Shown: positions 37,069 through 49,391 of the stretch, one piece after another
How positions within the stretch are numbered: position 1 is the stretch's first letter
Layout: each line of letters starts with the position of its first letter
From: Ancylostoma caninum
Taxonomy: Eukaryota; Nematoda; Chromadorea; Rhabditida; Ancylostomatidae
Direction of reading: 5' to 3'
Length of the DNA stretch: 64,000 nt
Assembly (NCBI GenBank): GCA_037903475.1
Contig: JBAJFG010000555.1
Span: forward strand, 186,001 to 250,000
The notes under the pieces: generated by a model
What the model saw: only the letters and a program-made list of their open reading frames with translations
The model's database searches: none
What the model was told of the DNA's origin: nothing
Made by a program: the position numbers and the translations under genes

Positions 37069-37429
37069 CGCCAAGATTATAGATATGAGGCTCACAAATA
37101 AGTAGTTTCTTATTTTCTTCCCTACATTTTTCTTCTCATAAGCTGTTCGACTGTTAGGCCATTCTTTTTCTGTACTTATCGTTTTTTACTTCTCCATTGA
37201 CGTCTATTCTGTTTGAACTAAAGATCCATCAAATATCTGGGTGGCTGGCTGTTGTGTTTGTTTTCGCTCCATTTACTGTTTGTTTATTTGTCGTGGCAAC
37301 TAGTGTCCTGGATATTTTCCGCAAAAAATAGTCTTCTTTACCTCCAGAGAGGAAATTTTGAAGCAACAGTGTTGCACAGCTCCCTCTCCCCCCACACTCC
37401 ACTGCGATATATCTGGGCCGTTGCCAATT

Positions 37430-38730
37430 ACCCGTCCACGTCGTCGAGGCGCCAACCTAAGTAGCAGAACAAACTGCACATTCCACGTCTGCGGGCCGTG
37501 CGCTCCAATTTCCTGGCGGCGCGTCGTAGCAGCAGCGGCTCACGTCATCTTCGCGCCTCGGCGCCACTTCGTCAAATATCAGCGTGGACTGGAATGCGGT
37601 CAGCCTGACTAGCTGCGGCTATTTTCCTCGGCAGCCCCGGTTACCCGGCAGTTTCCGGCTCCTTCGGCAAGCGTTCTTGCGCTCTGGACAGCCAGCAGGT
37701 CGCCGTTGAAACTCGGACTTTTTATGGCAGTTTGTCTTTGGCTTATTGCTGTTACCATGGTTTAGCTTCTGTCTGGCGTCAGGAAATTGTGCTATTCTTG
37801 TTTATTACCAGCCTGGAGGGTTGTATATGTTTACAGCATGCTCAGCGTGTTTCTGGAATTTTCCCGAAACAAGTTCCCGCAGCAGCCGGGAGTAATTGCT
37901 GAAGGTTAATGCTCTTCCTGCCGGGGAAAATGCACAGCCCTTTGTGTCTCCGGGTTTTTTCGCACTTTTTAGCCCTTTATCCATTCACGAACTGGCTAAT
38001 TTGTAGGGCATTGTCCCCTAAATGGGAGGGGAAGAAGTGAACATTGAGAAAAACTCTCTCGCATTGTCTTTGCTTTTACAGTAACGCATTTTACCGCAGC
38101 ATAATCCGCAGAGTCGCGGGCCTGACAGTGAAAACCGCCACTTGGCGGCCGTTAGCCGAAGCAGCAGCAGTGTCTTCAGCGCCCACGTTGTCCTTGAGTA
38201 CGACTGATTTACGTGCGAAAAACATGGTGACCCTCGCGTTTAAGGCCAGCTTTTTCCGCGGGCTTTGTTCTCGCCGCTAATTGCCCGCGGACTCCTAGCC
38301 GCCACCCGCCCGCGCCACCACCACTGCTGCTTAATCCGGTCGCCCTTTCGTCATCGAGCAGGGCAGCCGGCAGCGGCTCCAGACGCATGTTGCGTTATCC
38401 AGACGTTGTTTACCCAAGAGTCCCAGGAGCATGTGGTGTTGGTGCGGTTTATTTTTCCTGGGTGTAAAGGAACGTGGTTGTCATCAAACCACCCCGCAGG
38501 CAGTACTCGGCCAGCACGCGACCGCCCAACATCTGGACCGTGTCTCGCCGGTGACTCGTCGTTATTTCCTCGTTTTTTCCCCTCGTGCTTACCGCCATTC
38601 GTCTTTCTGACTTTTCTCTTTTCTCGAGGACATCCCCATTGTCCTTGAGCATTAAAAGGCCTTTTCTCGCGGGCCTAATGTCTTTTCGAACGACTACACG
38701 CTCTCGTCGAGGCCAATATCGCCTTTTATC
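37430..38730. other. GC-rich, CpG-containing island in intron 4
   Basis: This stretch is clearly richer in G+C and CG dinucleotides than the surrounding intron and keeps several frames open. A possible acceptor TTTTACCGCAG near 38099 leads into one frame of about 35 codons that then stops. No donor or phase is compatible with exon 5. It could be an internal promoter, an enhancer or simply a compositional patch. Confidence 0.3.
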
Positions 38731-39642
38731 TGACCTCGAAATCACTTTTGCCCTTGTCGCTTGTGCGTGATACGGTAAGGTAAGAGGTTAGCGCTTACCT
38801 GCGCCGTTACTCACGCTTCAGAGGCCTAAGCTGTGCCCAGATGCGCCTTCATCCACTCTGCAAAGCCTTAGACAGGGCCTACCCCTACATTTGCTCATGT
38901 TTGGAGGAAGAGGTCCTCGTTTAGCAAAATACGGCCTGTGTTATCTTTTCATTCCAGGAAAAAGCCACAACTCTCCTTCTCGCCTTCTTCTCCCTGTAGC
39001 AAGATGCTGTTTTTTTCTTCATATGCTCAAAAATTGGAGAATTTAGTCTTATTTCCTGAAAAACGACAATTACCAAATAGGATATTGCTTTTCCCTGATT
39101 ATCCGTGAGTCCCTTCAGAATTTCCAGAAGTGTAGCTATCGTCTTACAAATTTCTATCGCTCATAGATTTCCGTCCTTATTTTCTGGATTGGAGTGGTAT
39201 GGACCATAAAATGTTGAGGAAAGCGCACATATTTCTCTACGATCTCATTCCTAAGGCAAAGGTTCTAAACGAGCTGCTATTCCGAGTCCAAGGGGGCTAT
39301 GGACCATGAACATATATCTGCACATTACTTTTGTGATCAACAGATCGATGACCAACAGTTTATTGTAAACCGTTTCCCCATTTATGGTAAAAGGATCATG
39401 GTCTAGGTCATGGTTAAGCGCAGATACGATTCAGGGCTATTTTCTACGGTTTACGATTTCTGCTATTTTTCGAAAACCTGCGATTACGGAGGTCAGAAAA
39501 TTTGTTGCGCTTGCTCCAGGATGTAATAAAAATATATCACAATTTTTCTGTCTGATAATCCCTTACGCGGCCTTTCAAGCCAGTATTCAGGTATTTTTTA
39601 CCCGGTATCCTTTACCCTAAGATGACCTGAATCTCCAATGGT

Positions 39643-39758
39643 CACATGCGTCATTGAGATTATCCAGGGTGACTGTGTTAAGGCCACACAAACTTACCCA
39701 TCATTGACAAGGGCCCTAAAGTGCTTACCCTGGGTAATTCCAGTGATGCATGCGGCCT
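39643..39758. repeat. Palindromic GCATGCATC family, copy E
   Basis: The left end CACATGCGTCATTGAGATTA (then TCCAGGGT) is mirrored by the right end CTTACCCTGGGTAATTCCAG (then TGATGCATGCGGCC). Confidence 0.65.
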
Positions 39759-41169
39759 CAAGAAAGGGTCGGTGAAACTCGTTTGAACTCTGACTGGGGT
39801 AATCAAACTCTTCCTAACTTTAAAATAGTTCTATCGGTCGAACTGCTACTATGGCTGGTTTCACATTGAAAGAATTATTCTCTACAGTTAGTTTTCCTAC
39901 GTTCTGGGACAATTCCTGGGATTTCCCGGAGATGGGGAGCTAGTGCCATATGTCCTGGAAGAGACTCCTTGGAGGAACCCTGCCTTTTTTTGTACATACT
40001 TCATGTTCGGAGCCGATTTCGTGTAAAGTTCTCTTTACTAGGGACATTAATGTTCCTCCTATGTAACTGTTTTGCTCTGTGGAGGAATGCTCCTTAACGC
40101 TTTAACGATTAACGCACGTACTCTCAAGTGAAACTTCATCAGTGCAAGCTTAATGCTGACTTTTCACTCCCAAGCGGGAAAATTTCGCGCATAATGCATG
40201 AATTGTTCGCACTTTTACGGAAATTTTATGAGGACTATTTTGGCGACTTGAAAGTGAATGATTGCGCTTACGAAAAACTGCTTCTCCACCGCTTTCGTTT
40301 AACTATCCACGATTCTCGCAATTTTGCATACCAGTTTAGCTAATCGGGAGTATAGCAGTAGGTGGTGAGGACGTTACGGCCACACATAATCTTCCTTCCA
40401 TAGACGGAGTGCAACTTTTTGTTTGTTCTCTTCACCCCAGCCCCAGCGCCTTCCCCCACCAGCCGCTCTTAAACCGACTCGAATAGCCATGTTTGTCGGC
40501 GGGGCGGCGCTCGTTCAGCGTAACGCCAGCCGCTAACAATGGCTGGGCGAACGTTTGCTTCTGCTGTTTCGTCGGGTCGTACTTTGCAGGGAGATTTTTC
40601 CGTTGGTGGCCATGCTTGGGGGGGGGGTCCTGCATTTTTTTTTCGTTTTTTTTTTCTCGATTTGTTGATCAGGTTTTATCAGGAAAAGGCTGACGGAGGG
40701 TTGCCTGAAGGCGCTAAGATCCTGATTCTAGAAATTTTACGTTTTTTTCCTAGGATTCACACAAGTTGCTAATCTCTTTGATTTTTCTCTGTTTTTTTAA
40801 TGTACGAAATTGTTTTTATTTGGGTTTTTCTTAAGTGTTATATATTGCATATTATTACTGAGTATACCATGCACACTACAACTACATCAGCTTTTATATC
40901 AGTCTCATATTGCCGTTACTTAATGCTATATATGCAATATGTATTATTAGCTACAATTATTATACATTATATGCATCATATGTTTTTTTATATGCATCCA
41001 TGCCTTATTACTACTATTTCTTATGTATTGAATTATTTCCTATACTTTTTTGTATTATATATAATATTTTGTGCATGCGATGTATTACCACGCAGCTGTA
41101 TTATTATGTCTATTACTTGTCATTGTATGCACAAATCATTTTTTGTCTTGTTTTTTATAGTACTATATA

Positions 41170-41296
41170 TTACACATAGTATTTTATAGTATTATACATT
41201 ATTTATAGTATTTTATAGTATTATGTATTATATATAGTATTTTATAGTATTATTCATTATATGTAGTATTTTATAGTATTATACATTATATATAGC
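41170..41296. repeat. Tandem repeat of ~35-bp TATAGTATTTTATAGTATTA units
   Basis: Three to four consecutive units of TATAGTATTTTATAGTATTA followed by a variable CATTATATA segment, directly before the MITE at 41295. Confidence 0.85.
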
Positions 41297-41505
41297 GCCC
41301 CTCCCCCGAAAATGGGTCACCAAATTTTCGAGATTACTTTACAATACAAATAAAAATCTTGTATTGGTTCATTTATTAATTATTTATTATTATAATTAAT
41401 ATTTTTATTAATGTTATTTTCCGTCTGGGTACCCAAAACGGCGGAGACCCCACTTTTTTCCCACGACCCCCCCCCCCTCCCGCCCACTTTCTGCGTCCGC
41501 CACTG
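41295..41505 (-). mobile_element. hAT-type MITE, one terminus missing
   Basis: Read on the minus strand it starts CAGTGGCGGACGCAGAAAGT and follows the element at 48116-48394 closely: the same GGCGGGAGGGG run, TCTCCGCCGTTTTGGG, the CCCAGACGG block and the TTTATTTGTATTGTAAAG block. It lacks the last roughly 45 bp at its other end. The orientation is opposite to the full-length copy. Confidence 0.8.
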
Positions 41506-44024
41506 ATATATCTATATAGTATTTTATAGTAGTATATATTATAAGCATCATTAACTCTATTATTGTCTATATTATCTATTAGAAATAAGTATTTATTGAT
41601 CGCAAATAGGGCTAATGACGAACCCTGACCGAGTAAAACACTGGGAAGGGGTGGAGTATAGTTTTATATATTATATTATACATTGTTCATTATTGGGCGT
41701 ACTATCCCATGTAATATGAACTTTATAATTACCAATGTACATGTTTTAGTTCAGTTGCTTTTCTCAGCTGTTTGTTGCTTTCTTCGTGAGCCTGAATAAA
41801 TAAACAAGTAAATAAAGTAAGCAAAACGACCTTTTTCCTGTGCTGTCTCTGACTTCGTCATTAGCCTCGTTTGTGAGCATCTCAGACAAGGCTTGGGCCG
41901 GGCTTCCCCCATCTCTCTCCCCCCCCCCCCCTCCTCGATGAGCCTCACAGGAGCTGTTCCAGCCAGCGTGAATTGCAACGACGAAGATTTTATTTGGATA
42001 CGTAGTTTTTTCTTGTGGTTGATGAAAAAATTGTTTGGTCACCGGCGATGCGAGCGATTTTTTTACATTTTTGTTTGCTTAGCTCTCAATTCCATGTCTT
42101 CCGAATATGTTCTGTGATCTAGGGCTGACGTTGGGGCTGAGGAAAAGATGATTCTACGCCTTCTTCTTTTCTTTTTCTTCTCTTCTTTTTTTTTTGCTCC
42201 TAGAAGAAATCATTTGGCCTCACTGCCAGGGTTTGCTGGTTTCCGGTTCTTTTGGAGGTACAATTACGCGTTGCAGGCGTCTAGGTAATCCTAGCAATTA
42301 TTGCCGTAACTTGAGTGACGTCCTGTGTCCGCTGCTAGGCGATGGACGTAATCCTTGGAAATTTTCCTTACAAATTTCCCTATTTCCTCTGTTTTCCCTT
42401 CGTAATGCTGGGATCTTATGTGATCCCATAGCTATCCATACAACATCAGCCGGCTTTTTTCCTCAGTTCACGTCAATCATCTGACGTTCCAGGTGTCATA
42501 TGAATCATTTGACCTCTGAGTTGTCCGGATTTTCGCCGGAAAAATCGTTGATTGACGTGGATTTCCCGTCGAAATGACGTGATGGCCGAGATAAATTGTC
42601 GATTCGACTACTACATACCACGCTATCTCTGGATGCTTCTCAATTTGGGCGTCTAGAATTACCTCTTCGAATTTATTGCGATCGGACCATCCATTACGGC
42701 CTCCCTAGCGGCGGCAATAACTCCCCACTAAGCCACGTTAATCAACCCTGGAAGCTATATAAGGAATTCTTGGGCACTTTGCGCAGATCGTTGACTCTTC
42801 TTGCCTTTTCTTTCACTCTTTTTTTTTTGCTAGGACGTTTCCATTTATGTTCCGCAAAATTTTTAGTGCTCTATAGATAAGTAGAACTCGAAATTTTTCG
42901 TTTGATTTTCTAATGTTTTCATGGTAATCATTTACTGCTCTGTCTAATTGGAGGATTTGCAGAAGAAAATCCTACCTTTTTTCAGAATCTAGGCCTTCTC
43001 ATTGGAATTCTGTTTTCAAGCAGTGAAATCTTCGGGGAAGTATCATTTCGATCAGTCAAAAAGCAAATTGGAGTCCTAATGAGCTTTTTTAAAGTAACAA
43101 TTCGGTATTTTTTGTGTACAAATTCAGCGCTTCATTCCCTCAGAATGCTCTATTAGCAATTTTTCGACCTTGGACAATGGATGGATCGGTTAGCTGGGGG
43201 CGGAAATCGAACCATCGTCTGTTGCGCGGCAGCAGCGCTTCTTGCCATTGCTCTATCCACGTCACATTTTTACAATAATTTGCGTATTCAGAGAGAATTG
43301 TTCTGGACGGTTTCCATTGGTGACTGGCTAGCAGGTGAAATATCCATTTTTGGCAGTCCATCATTCCCTTTCTATCTTTAATGACTAGTATTTTTGCTCT
43401 TCTGAGATGCTTTAGCCTTGGGACAGAATAGTGGCAGTGGAGCGTAACTTTAATTTGTCAAAGAAATCGGTGAAAAATATGAAGGCGTAAGAAGTGTGAT
43501 TTGAAGCGTAGGAAAAAAGTAGGAGTATAAACCTCAGTAGAAGTTTTCACTTTTCCCCGTGGTAACTTTCTTGCTTGATCCTTGAGCCAGTATTTTGCCA
43601 GTCTTGTGTTATTTTTTCTAACTTTTAGTTGAATGTTGGTGATGATTAGCTGCACCGTTTTTTTTCCTATGGAGAGTCTCGACTGCATTCAGGTGAATAA
43701 ATAAATAAATAACTCAGATTTGTCACCCTAGAGCCAATGTTTCTGGTGATTCTGACCGTGTAACTGGAGGATTCAAATTCAAAGAAGCTCACAACGCTGT
43801 GTCTGCTTGATCTCTTGGTGCTAGTAATTCTACTTGTTATAACTTATAGGTGTCCACGAATTTCTTCTTTTTTAACGTTCATCCCACGTCTTCATGAATT
43901 TTTTGGATTGCAATCTGCATCTGCTTTGATCATGTGCTCCAGATTTTCCCGGAATTTCTGGTTCTTGGCATTCACAAAATTCTGGGAGATGGGTGTGCGA
44001 ACTTTCTCATCTAACCATCCCCAG

Positions 44025-44090
44025 TTACCTAAAATGCCGCGCGCTGAGAGCGAGGACGTATTAGCGACAGCAATCGCAGAATCTCAATAA
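44025..44090 (+). CDS. Candidate terminal exon with a UIM-like motif
   Basis: After the acceptor CATCCCCAG, a phase-0 frame encodes LPKMPRAESEDVLATAIAES, one Gln and a stop. The pattern acidic-acidic-x-Leu-x-x-Ala-Ile-x-x-Ser resembles a ubiquitin-interacting motif, as found near the C-termini of AN1-zinc-finger and other ubiquitin-receptor proteins. No upstream exon with matching phase and zinc-finger cysteines was found. It could be an isolated exon fragment, part of a pseudogene, or chance over 21 codons. Confidence 0.2.
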   Translation, partial: LPKMPRAESEDVLATAIAESQ

Positions 44091-44099
44091 CATCCAAAA

Positions 44100-44610
44100 A
44101 ACCCGTGGATGGGGTGAGAGTGAGCGCTCGGGCGCATGAATAGGTGGTGTGAGCGTCTTGCTGAGTGAAGAGCCGTCGGAGGGTGGAAAAAAAAACTCCG
44201 GCGCTGCAAGACTTGGGCGGGAAAAGACCACTGTTTGCTAAACTATGGGAAAAGGTAACCATAGGGCCAGAGGCGATTTTTCTTCCGACAGGACTCGCAA
44301 CAGAACGGCTAGGCGATTTTTCACTCGATGACTGAGTAAAGAGCGCCGAAAACAGCTGTGTGGCCGCTGCTCCGCGAGTAGCTGTGCGGTTTTCTCGGCG
44401 AGGATTTTCGCGGTCGGTCGCGGCCGGCGTTCTTCTGCCCCCTCACACTTACACAGACACGTCAACGATCACTACTCGTGGACGGACGGACGGACGTTCG
44501 CTGCCCGCCGCGTCGATCGCTACCATTTCTGCGCTGGAATTCACACAAAAATTCGTACTAAACGACGTCATTAGCTATTCTTGGCGTCATTCGCTTCACA
44601 ATTAGATGCT
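44100..44610. other. GC-rich patch, possible internal regulatory region
   Basis: GC-rich with CGG/CGC clusters and a short GGAC tandem near 44479-44495. It has no phase-compatible exon. The composition resembles a promoter or enhancer patch, but no specific site is identified. Confidence 0.25.
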
Positions 44611-44739
44611 GCTCGAATTCTCGTTGGCTGAACCAGGTGGGAAAATTGGATTTCTTAGTCGTGGAAGGCTTCTTTTCGGCGCCATAGGACCTAATTTGGG
44701 TCTGGGTCTGCCTAGGAACATGGCTTTACATAGTTGAGA

Positions 44740-44830
44740 CTACCCAGCGTTTCAGCACCTGAATTTATCCATTGTTAATGCGGGCGCAAGCACTTGGGTA
44801 AGACCCTGAGTAATAGAGCATAAGTTCTGC
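44740..44830. repeat. Palindromic GCATGCATC family, degraded copy F
   Basis: Retains TTGAGACTACCCAGCG and ACTTGGGTAAGACCCTGAGT but has lost the outer ATGCAT parts. Confidence 0.35.
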
Positions 44831-47142
44831 AATAGTTCTGGATCCGTGCAGGACCATGTAAGTCGACCTCCTTACGCTTCCCCCCCCCTCCACCCTCTGC
44901 ATGTAAACCCTTAATTTTTTGAAAATATTTCTATATAATGGCTTCTATACATAGCGACTATTTCTATATAGTTGGTTGATTTTGATTCATTTTTAGCCAC
45001 ACAGTTAAACTGCCACTGAAGTTCCCAATCACCTCTCTCCCATCTCCTGGCACAGCCCTTCCCTCATCCCCTCTTCCTAACCTCCGCCTCTCCCCTCTAT
45101 CTTGACGAGCAGGGGTCTTTAGGCCTAGGTCAGGGTGTATCATTAAGGTTACCCATGTACCACGGCAAAAGTGTTGCGTGAAATCTACTCTCCACCTGGC
45201 AACCATTAGGATGTGTACCAATACGTCTATACCCAGCTGCTACACGCGTGGGTTAGATTACCAGACTCATGGGTATGAGATTACCCATCCCTCTAAGGTG
45301 GAATCCGGTTCCTGATTCGTTAGCCTCAACGTTCGCAAAATTTTCTTGATCGACTTTCTGGTCTGTTAGAGATTTTTTACATTTTTTACTCTCGTCATTA
45401 TTTCGAAGAATGCTCTAGAAAGCTTATTTATTATGTATTGCTCTATATCAAAGGTCATCGAAGCCTTTACAATTTCTGAAATTTTTCCAGTACAACCCCT
45501 GACCCTCACGGCGACCCCCTCTTCCCCCATCCCAGCCTTGCCATCCACCAAATCTCCTAATGCACTCGCTCATCCGAAAACAGGAGAAAAAGCATCCAGC
45601 ACATAGACGTGACTACTTCAAAGCTGTCTATTCAGCTAGTGTTTTTGTGTGAAGTAAGCCACGCCCACCTTTCAGCAAACTGCACATCAATATAGCTAGC
45701 CTCTTCTTGCACTTTCTAGAGATTATGCGGCACATGTTCAACAGGCGTTTGGGGAGGATTGAGGAGTTAGAAGTGGTTCATTATACATAGGGGAATTTAT
45801 TTTATCGCTGAAATTCAAATTATTGGAGGTTTGAATTATTCAAAATTCTTTTCTTAACAGCGTCATGTTAACTTCGTGGAGAGCTCTAGTTTCCTGAGAA
45901 GGCTAATCTGAATCCAGAGGGGTTTTCCTGAGTACATTCACTATCTGGTTAGACTCGCTAGTTTTGAGTGCACAACTTTGCCATTTTGATGGTTAATTGA
46001 CTTTTTTTTCGATTTTTTTCCTGATTCACCTACTCAGGTATGTTATTGAATAAGATTACCTTCAAAATTAGAGATGCTTTCGAAAGAAACTTCCTTCCAA
46101 CCTGCTCTGCAGTGCAATTTAGTGATGTCTGGATAGCTTTGACTAAGCGAGCGAGATCCACCAGTTCTTGCCTATAGTGTGGCTGGACAACGATATGGGA
46201 GCCAGTTTTGGGTGGAACCCCCGCGCTATTAATTTTCTGGATTGCGTTTTTTTCTGGATGACCTTTCCCTTCTTTTCACTCCTCGATAGAGCTTTCGTCC
46301 TTTCCGAGAATCTCGCATTGTTGATCCGTTTCTATTTTTGGCTATTGAAAAGCCTTAGTATTGTTCGCATTCGAGGGTCAGGTATTGAGAACCCTTGGTT
46401 GGAAGAAAAGAAGAAAATCCCGTTACCAAAGTAAAAATTGATAAGTAAATAAATAGAAATGACTCATGTATTAATCATATATTATTAATTAAGAGAAATA
46501 TCCTGGCCTCTAATGGGTAGGGATGAGAAAGTTTTAAAACATTCCACTTTAAGCGCATTAATAGAAGCTTTTAAAGAGTTTTCACTCTCTTCCCTATGAA
46601 ATCCTAATTATTTCCCATTGACAAACCCTAAAAGCCACCCTAAGAGTGACCTTGAGCGTTAGACATCCAGATATTTTAGTTATTTTGGCGAAGTGAGAAG
46701 CCCTGGCCACGCCCCCCTTATCGTCCATGCTTCACCGACTCACTGGTCATACTGGTGAAGCATTGCTTTGCTTTCTGTTTTAGCATGAGATATTCCTGCG
46801 ATTTGTTCGGGTCCTGTGGTGGGCGTGGCTTGGGACTCACTAAGACTTCTAGGTCCCCTCATATATAATATTTTTCCGTTATTTAACACAGCTATGCACC
46901 CCACTGTGAGTTAGGCTATATAGACTGATTTTCTCTACTGTTCATTAGTTATAAAGGGTTTTACTGGACGTCTACGTTAGACCGGATGATGCATTAGATA
47001 AACTCGAAAATTCGACTTCGAATAAATTGAGAATTCGGATTTACGAAAAGTGGGGAGAAGTACAATGTTTGAAGAAAGAAAACAAGAGATATATTGCTTC
47101 GACTTTTCTCTCATTCATATTATTTCGTTTAGGTTCTTTCTG

Positions 47143-47263
47143 GGCTGGCATGCGTCAGTTAGGTTACCCAGGGTAAATGTGGCACCTCCTCCAAGTTTAT
47201 CTGTATTTGAAACAGGCGGTAAAAACATTTGCTCCGAATAATCACAGCGATGCATGAGGGACC
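47143..47263. repeat. Palindromic GCATGCATC family, copy G
   Basis: The left end GGCATGCGTCAGTTAGGTTA is followed by CCCAGGGTAAATG; the right end is CACAGCGATGCATGAGGGAC. Confidence 0.65.
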
Positions 47264-48107
47264 AGTGAATTTTGTGCAAAAAGAAATTTTCCACCAAAGA
47301 GAAACTGCCCTACACTCTTGATTGTCATCCTAGATCTTGTGGAAACCTTTCGGATCGTAGCAGAACCCCTTGAAGGTTTTATGAGGACTACTCTCGAGAG
47401 CTCATCCACTCGACACCCGTTCACATTTTTTCTACTAGTACTTCTGTCGATATTTTTTTCACCTAAACGCCGAGAACAAGCTGATTTTCAAGAACTCCTC
47501 TATCATTCTTGGATTTTCTCCTTTTAAGGAACACCTTCTTTCGTCGCGATTTGCCAACCAGCTCTATCGATAAGTGTGGTCATGCAAATATAAAACTTGA
47601 TTTACGATGTTTGCTTTTCAGCCTGTTGTGATTGATTTTTGGAACGTGTCCCAAAAAACTGTGGGCATGGTTTTGATAACATTGGAATGGTAGTACTCGT
47701 CTGAAAAGCAGATGCTATTGATTTTCGGAACTTGTCCTTCCTTTATGTGGGCTGATGCTTGAGTAATTGAAAATGTAGTCTTCTTAGTGACTAATCATAT
47801 GGGTTTACATTGCGAACTCTGTTTAAAGATCGATATATTGATTTAAGGGCGTCATCTTGTTGAGGCAGTTCAGTATGTCGGTCTCAAATTCTTTCGAACT
47901 GGACAGGATTCAAATTTGAAGATTGCTAATGTACCTGGCACCTTGTCACACCCCATATAGGAAAGCGCTACACCGGCATAAGGTGGCTCGCCCTAACTCT
48001 GTGATTGGCTGCTCTCATGAATTGACCTATCACACATCGTGGCTACGCCCCTTTCTCCCGCCACGAAGCCTCACAACTCCGTTGGTGGCCTCGTCTGTAA
48101 ACCATAG

Positions 48108-48115
48108 GTAATCAG
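48108..48115. repeat. 8-bp target-site duplication, left copy
   Basis: GTAATCAG immediately precedes the MITE terminus CAGTGG and is repeated exactly at 48395-48402. Confidence 0.9.
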
Positions 48116-48394
48116 CAGTGGCGGACGCAGAAAGTGGGCGGGAGGGGGGGGCGTGGGAAGAAAAGTGGGGTCTCCGCCGTTTTGGGGACCCAGACGGAAA
48201 ATAAAATTAGTAATAATATTAATTATAATAATAAACAATAAATAAAAAATATATTAAAAATAATAATAAAAATAAACAATTAAAAATAAACTAACACAAG
48301 ATTTTTATTTGTATTGTAAAGTAATTCCGAAAATTTGGCGACCCATTCTCGGGGGGGCGCGCGCCCCCCGCCCCCCCCCCTGCGTCCGCCACTG
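48116..48394 (+). mobile_element. hAT-superfamily MITE, full length
   Basis: A 279-bp element with inverted termini CAGTGGCGGACGCAG at the left and CTGCGTCCGCCACTG at the right, flanked by a perfect 8-bp duplication GTAATCAG. An 8-bp duplication plus CA...TG ends is characteristic of the hAT superfamily. There is no transposase frame, so it is non-autonomous. The perfect target duplication points to a fairly recent insertion. A relative in the opposite orientation lies at 41295-41505 and a deleted one at 24182. Confidence 0.9.
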
Positions 48395-48402
48395 GTAATC
48401 AG
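48395..48402. repeat. 8-bp target-site duplication, right copy
   Basis: GTAATCAG, identical to 48108-48115. Confidence 0.9.
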
Positions 48403-48591
48403 TGCAGTGGAATCATTGTTTCTTATGCGTGGAATAAAATATCTGTTCCGCAGCTGCACGCAGAACTCACAATGGCTACGATTTTCCAAATCTGTGCTAT
48501 GAAAAAGGCTAGAAATTGAGCTTAGGTGGATTTCAGGAAAAGAACTCCTCAGAATTTGCGAAGAAAAGGGCTCGAAAAAATTAAAATCTAC

Positions 48592-48645
48592 TCTTTATTC
48601 ATTTCCTCATCTATTCATTCGTTTATTCATTTATTTATTCAATAG
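48592..48645. repeat. Degenerate ATTC/ATTT tract
   Basis: Mixed TATTCATTT, CTATTCATTC and TTTATTC units. Confidence 0.8.
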
Positions 48646-49347
48646 TGGAAATGTAAAATAACCTTCGGAAAGGTTCTTTGGTCGGTCAGTGATAGCTATC
48701 TTATTAATTTTTTGGTAGCTTCTTTCGGGTGTAGAGCATCGTACCGATAAGGGGCGGGCGAGTTCTGCTATTGGTCAGTTCATGTAATAGGCGAATGACA
48801 GATTTTGGTCGAGCTATGCTGTCATGGTACAGCGCTTCGGTCTTATGAATATTTGGCTAAAGTTTTTTTTCTTCAACATTGGAAGTTTCTTGCTCGAATG
48901 CTTTTTTTCTGCCCTGAGAAATCCTATTTTCTCATTCACCGACATTGACCATCTTACTTGTTCTCATGTTTCTTCGTAGCGCACTTCTGGTGCAAATAAA
49001 TGAATAAAAATAAATAAAATAAATAAAGGGAATTTTATGTGAAAAAAATGTCATAGATCGATTAGGCTGTCGTTCTGATAAAAATTTCATATTCATCGGA
49101 TGAAAAACAGGATTCTTTACTTTTTGATATGTTTTTATTGCAAATATGTGTCACCACCTCGAATTTTTTTCTATTTTTTGCATTTTTGGTTAACCATTTA
49201 AATATTTGCTCTTGAGGCAGCTTACACTAAATGAGAAATGACAAATGGCATTGGAAAAAGCATGGGAATTGATATTATGTCATTGTCATGCACATGTTCT
49301 TAACACAACATTACTACTACATAGTACTAGTAGTTTAACAACGCTAA

Positions 49348-49390
<43 letters not shown>

Positions 49391-49391
49391 G
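49348..49391. repeat. (TTG)n microsatellite
   Basis: About 14 perfect TTG units. Confidence 0.95.
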
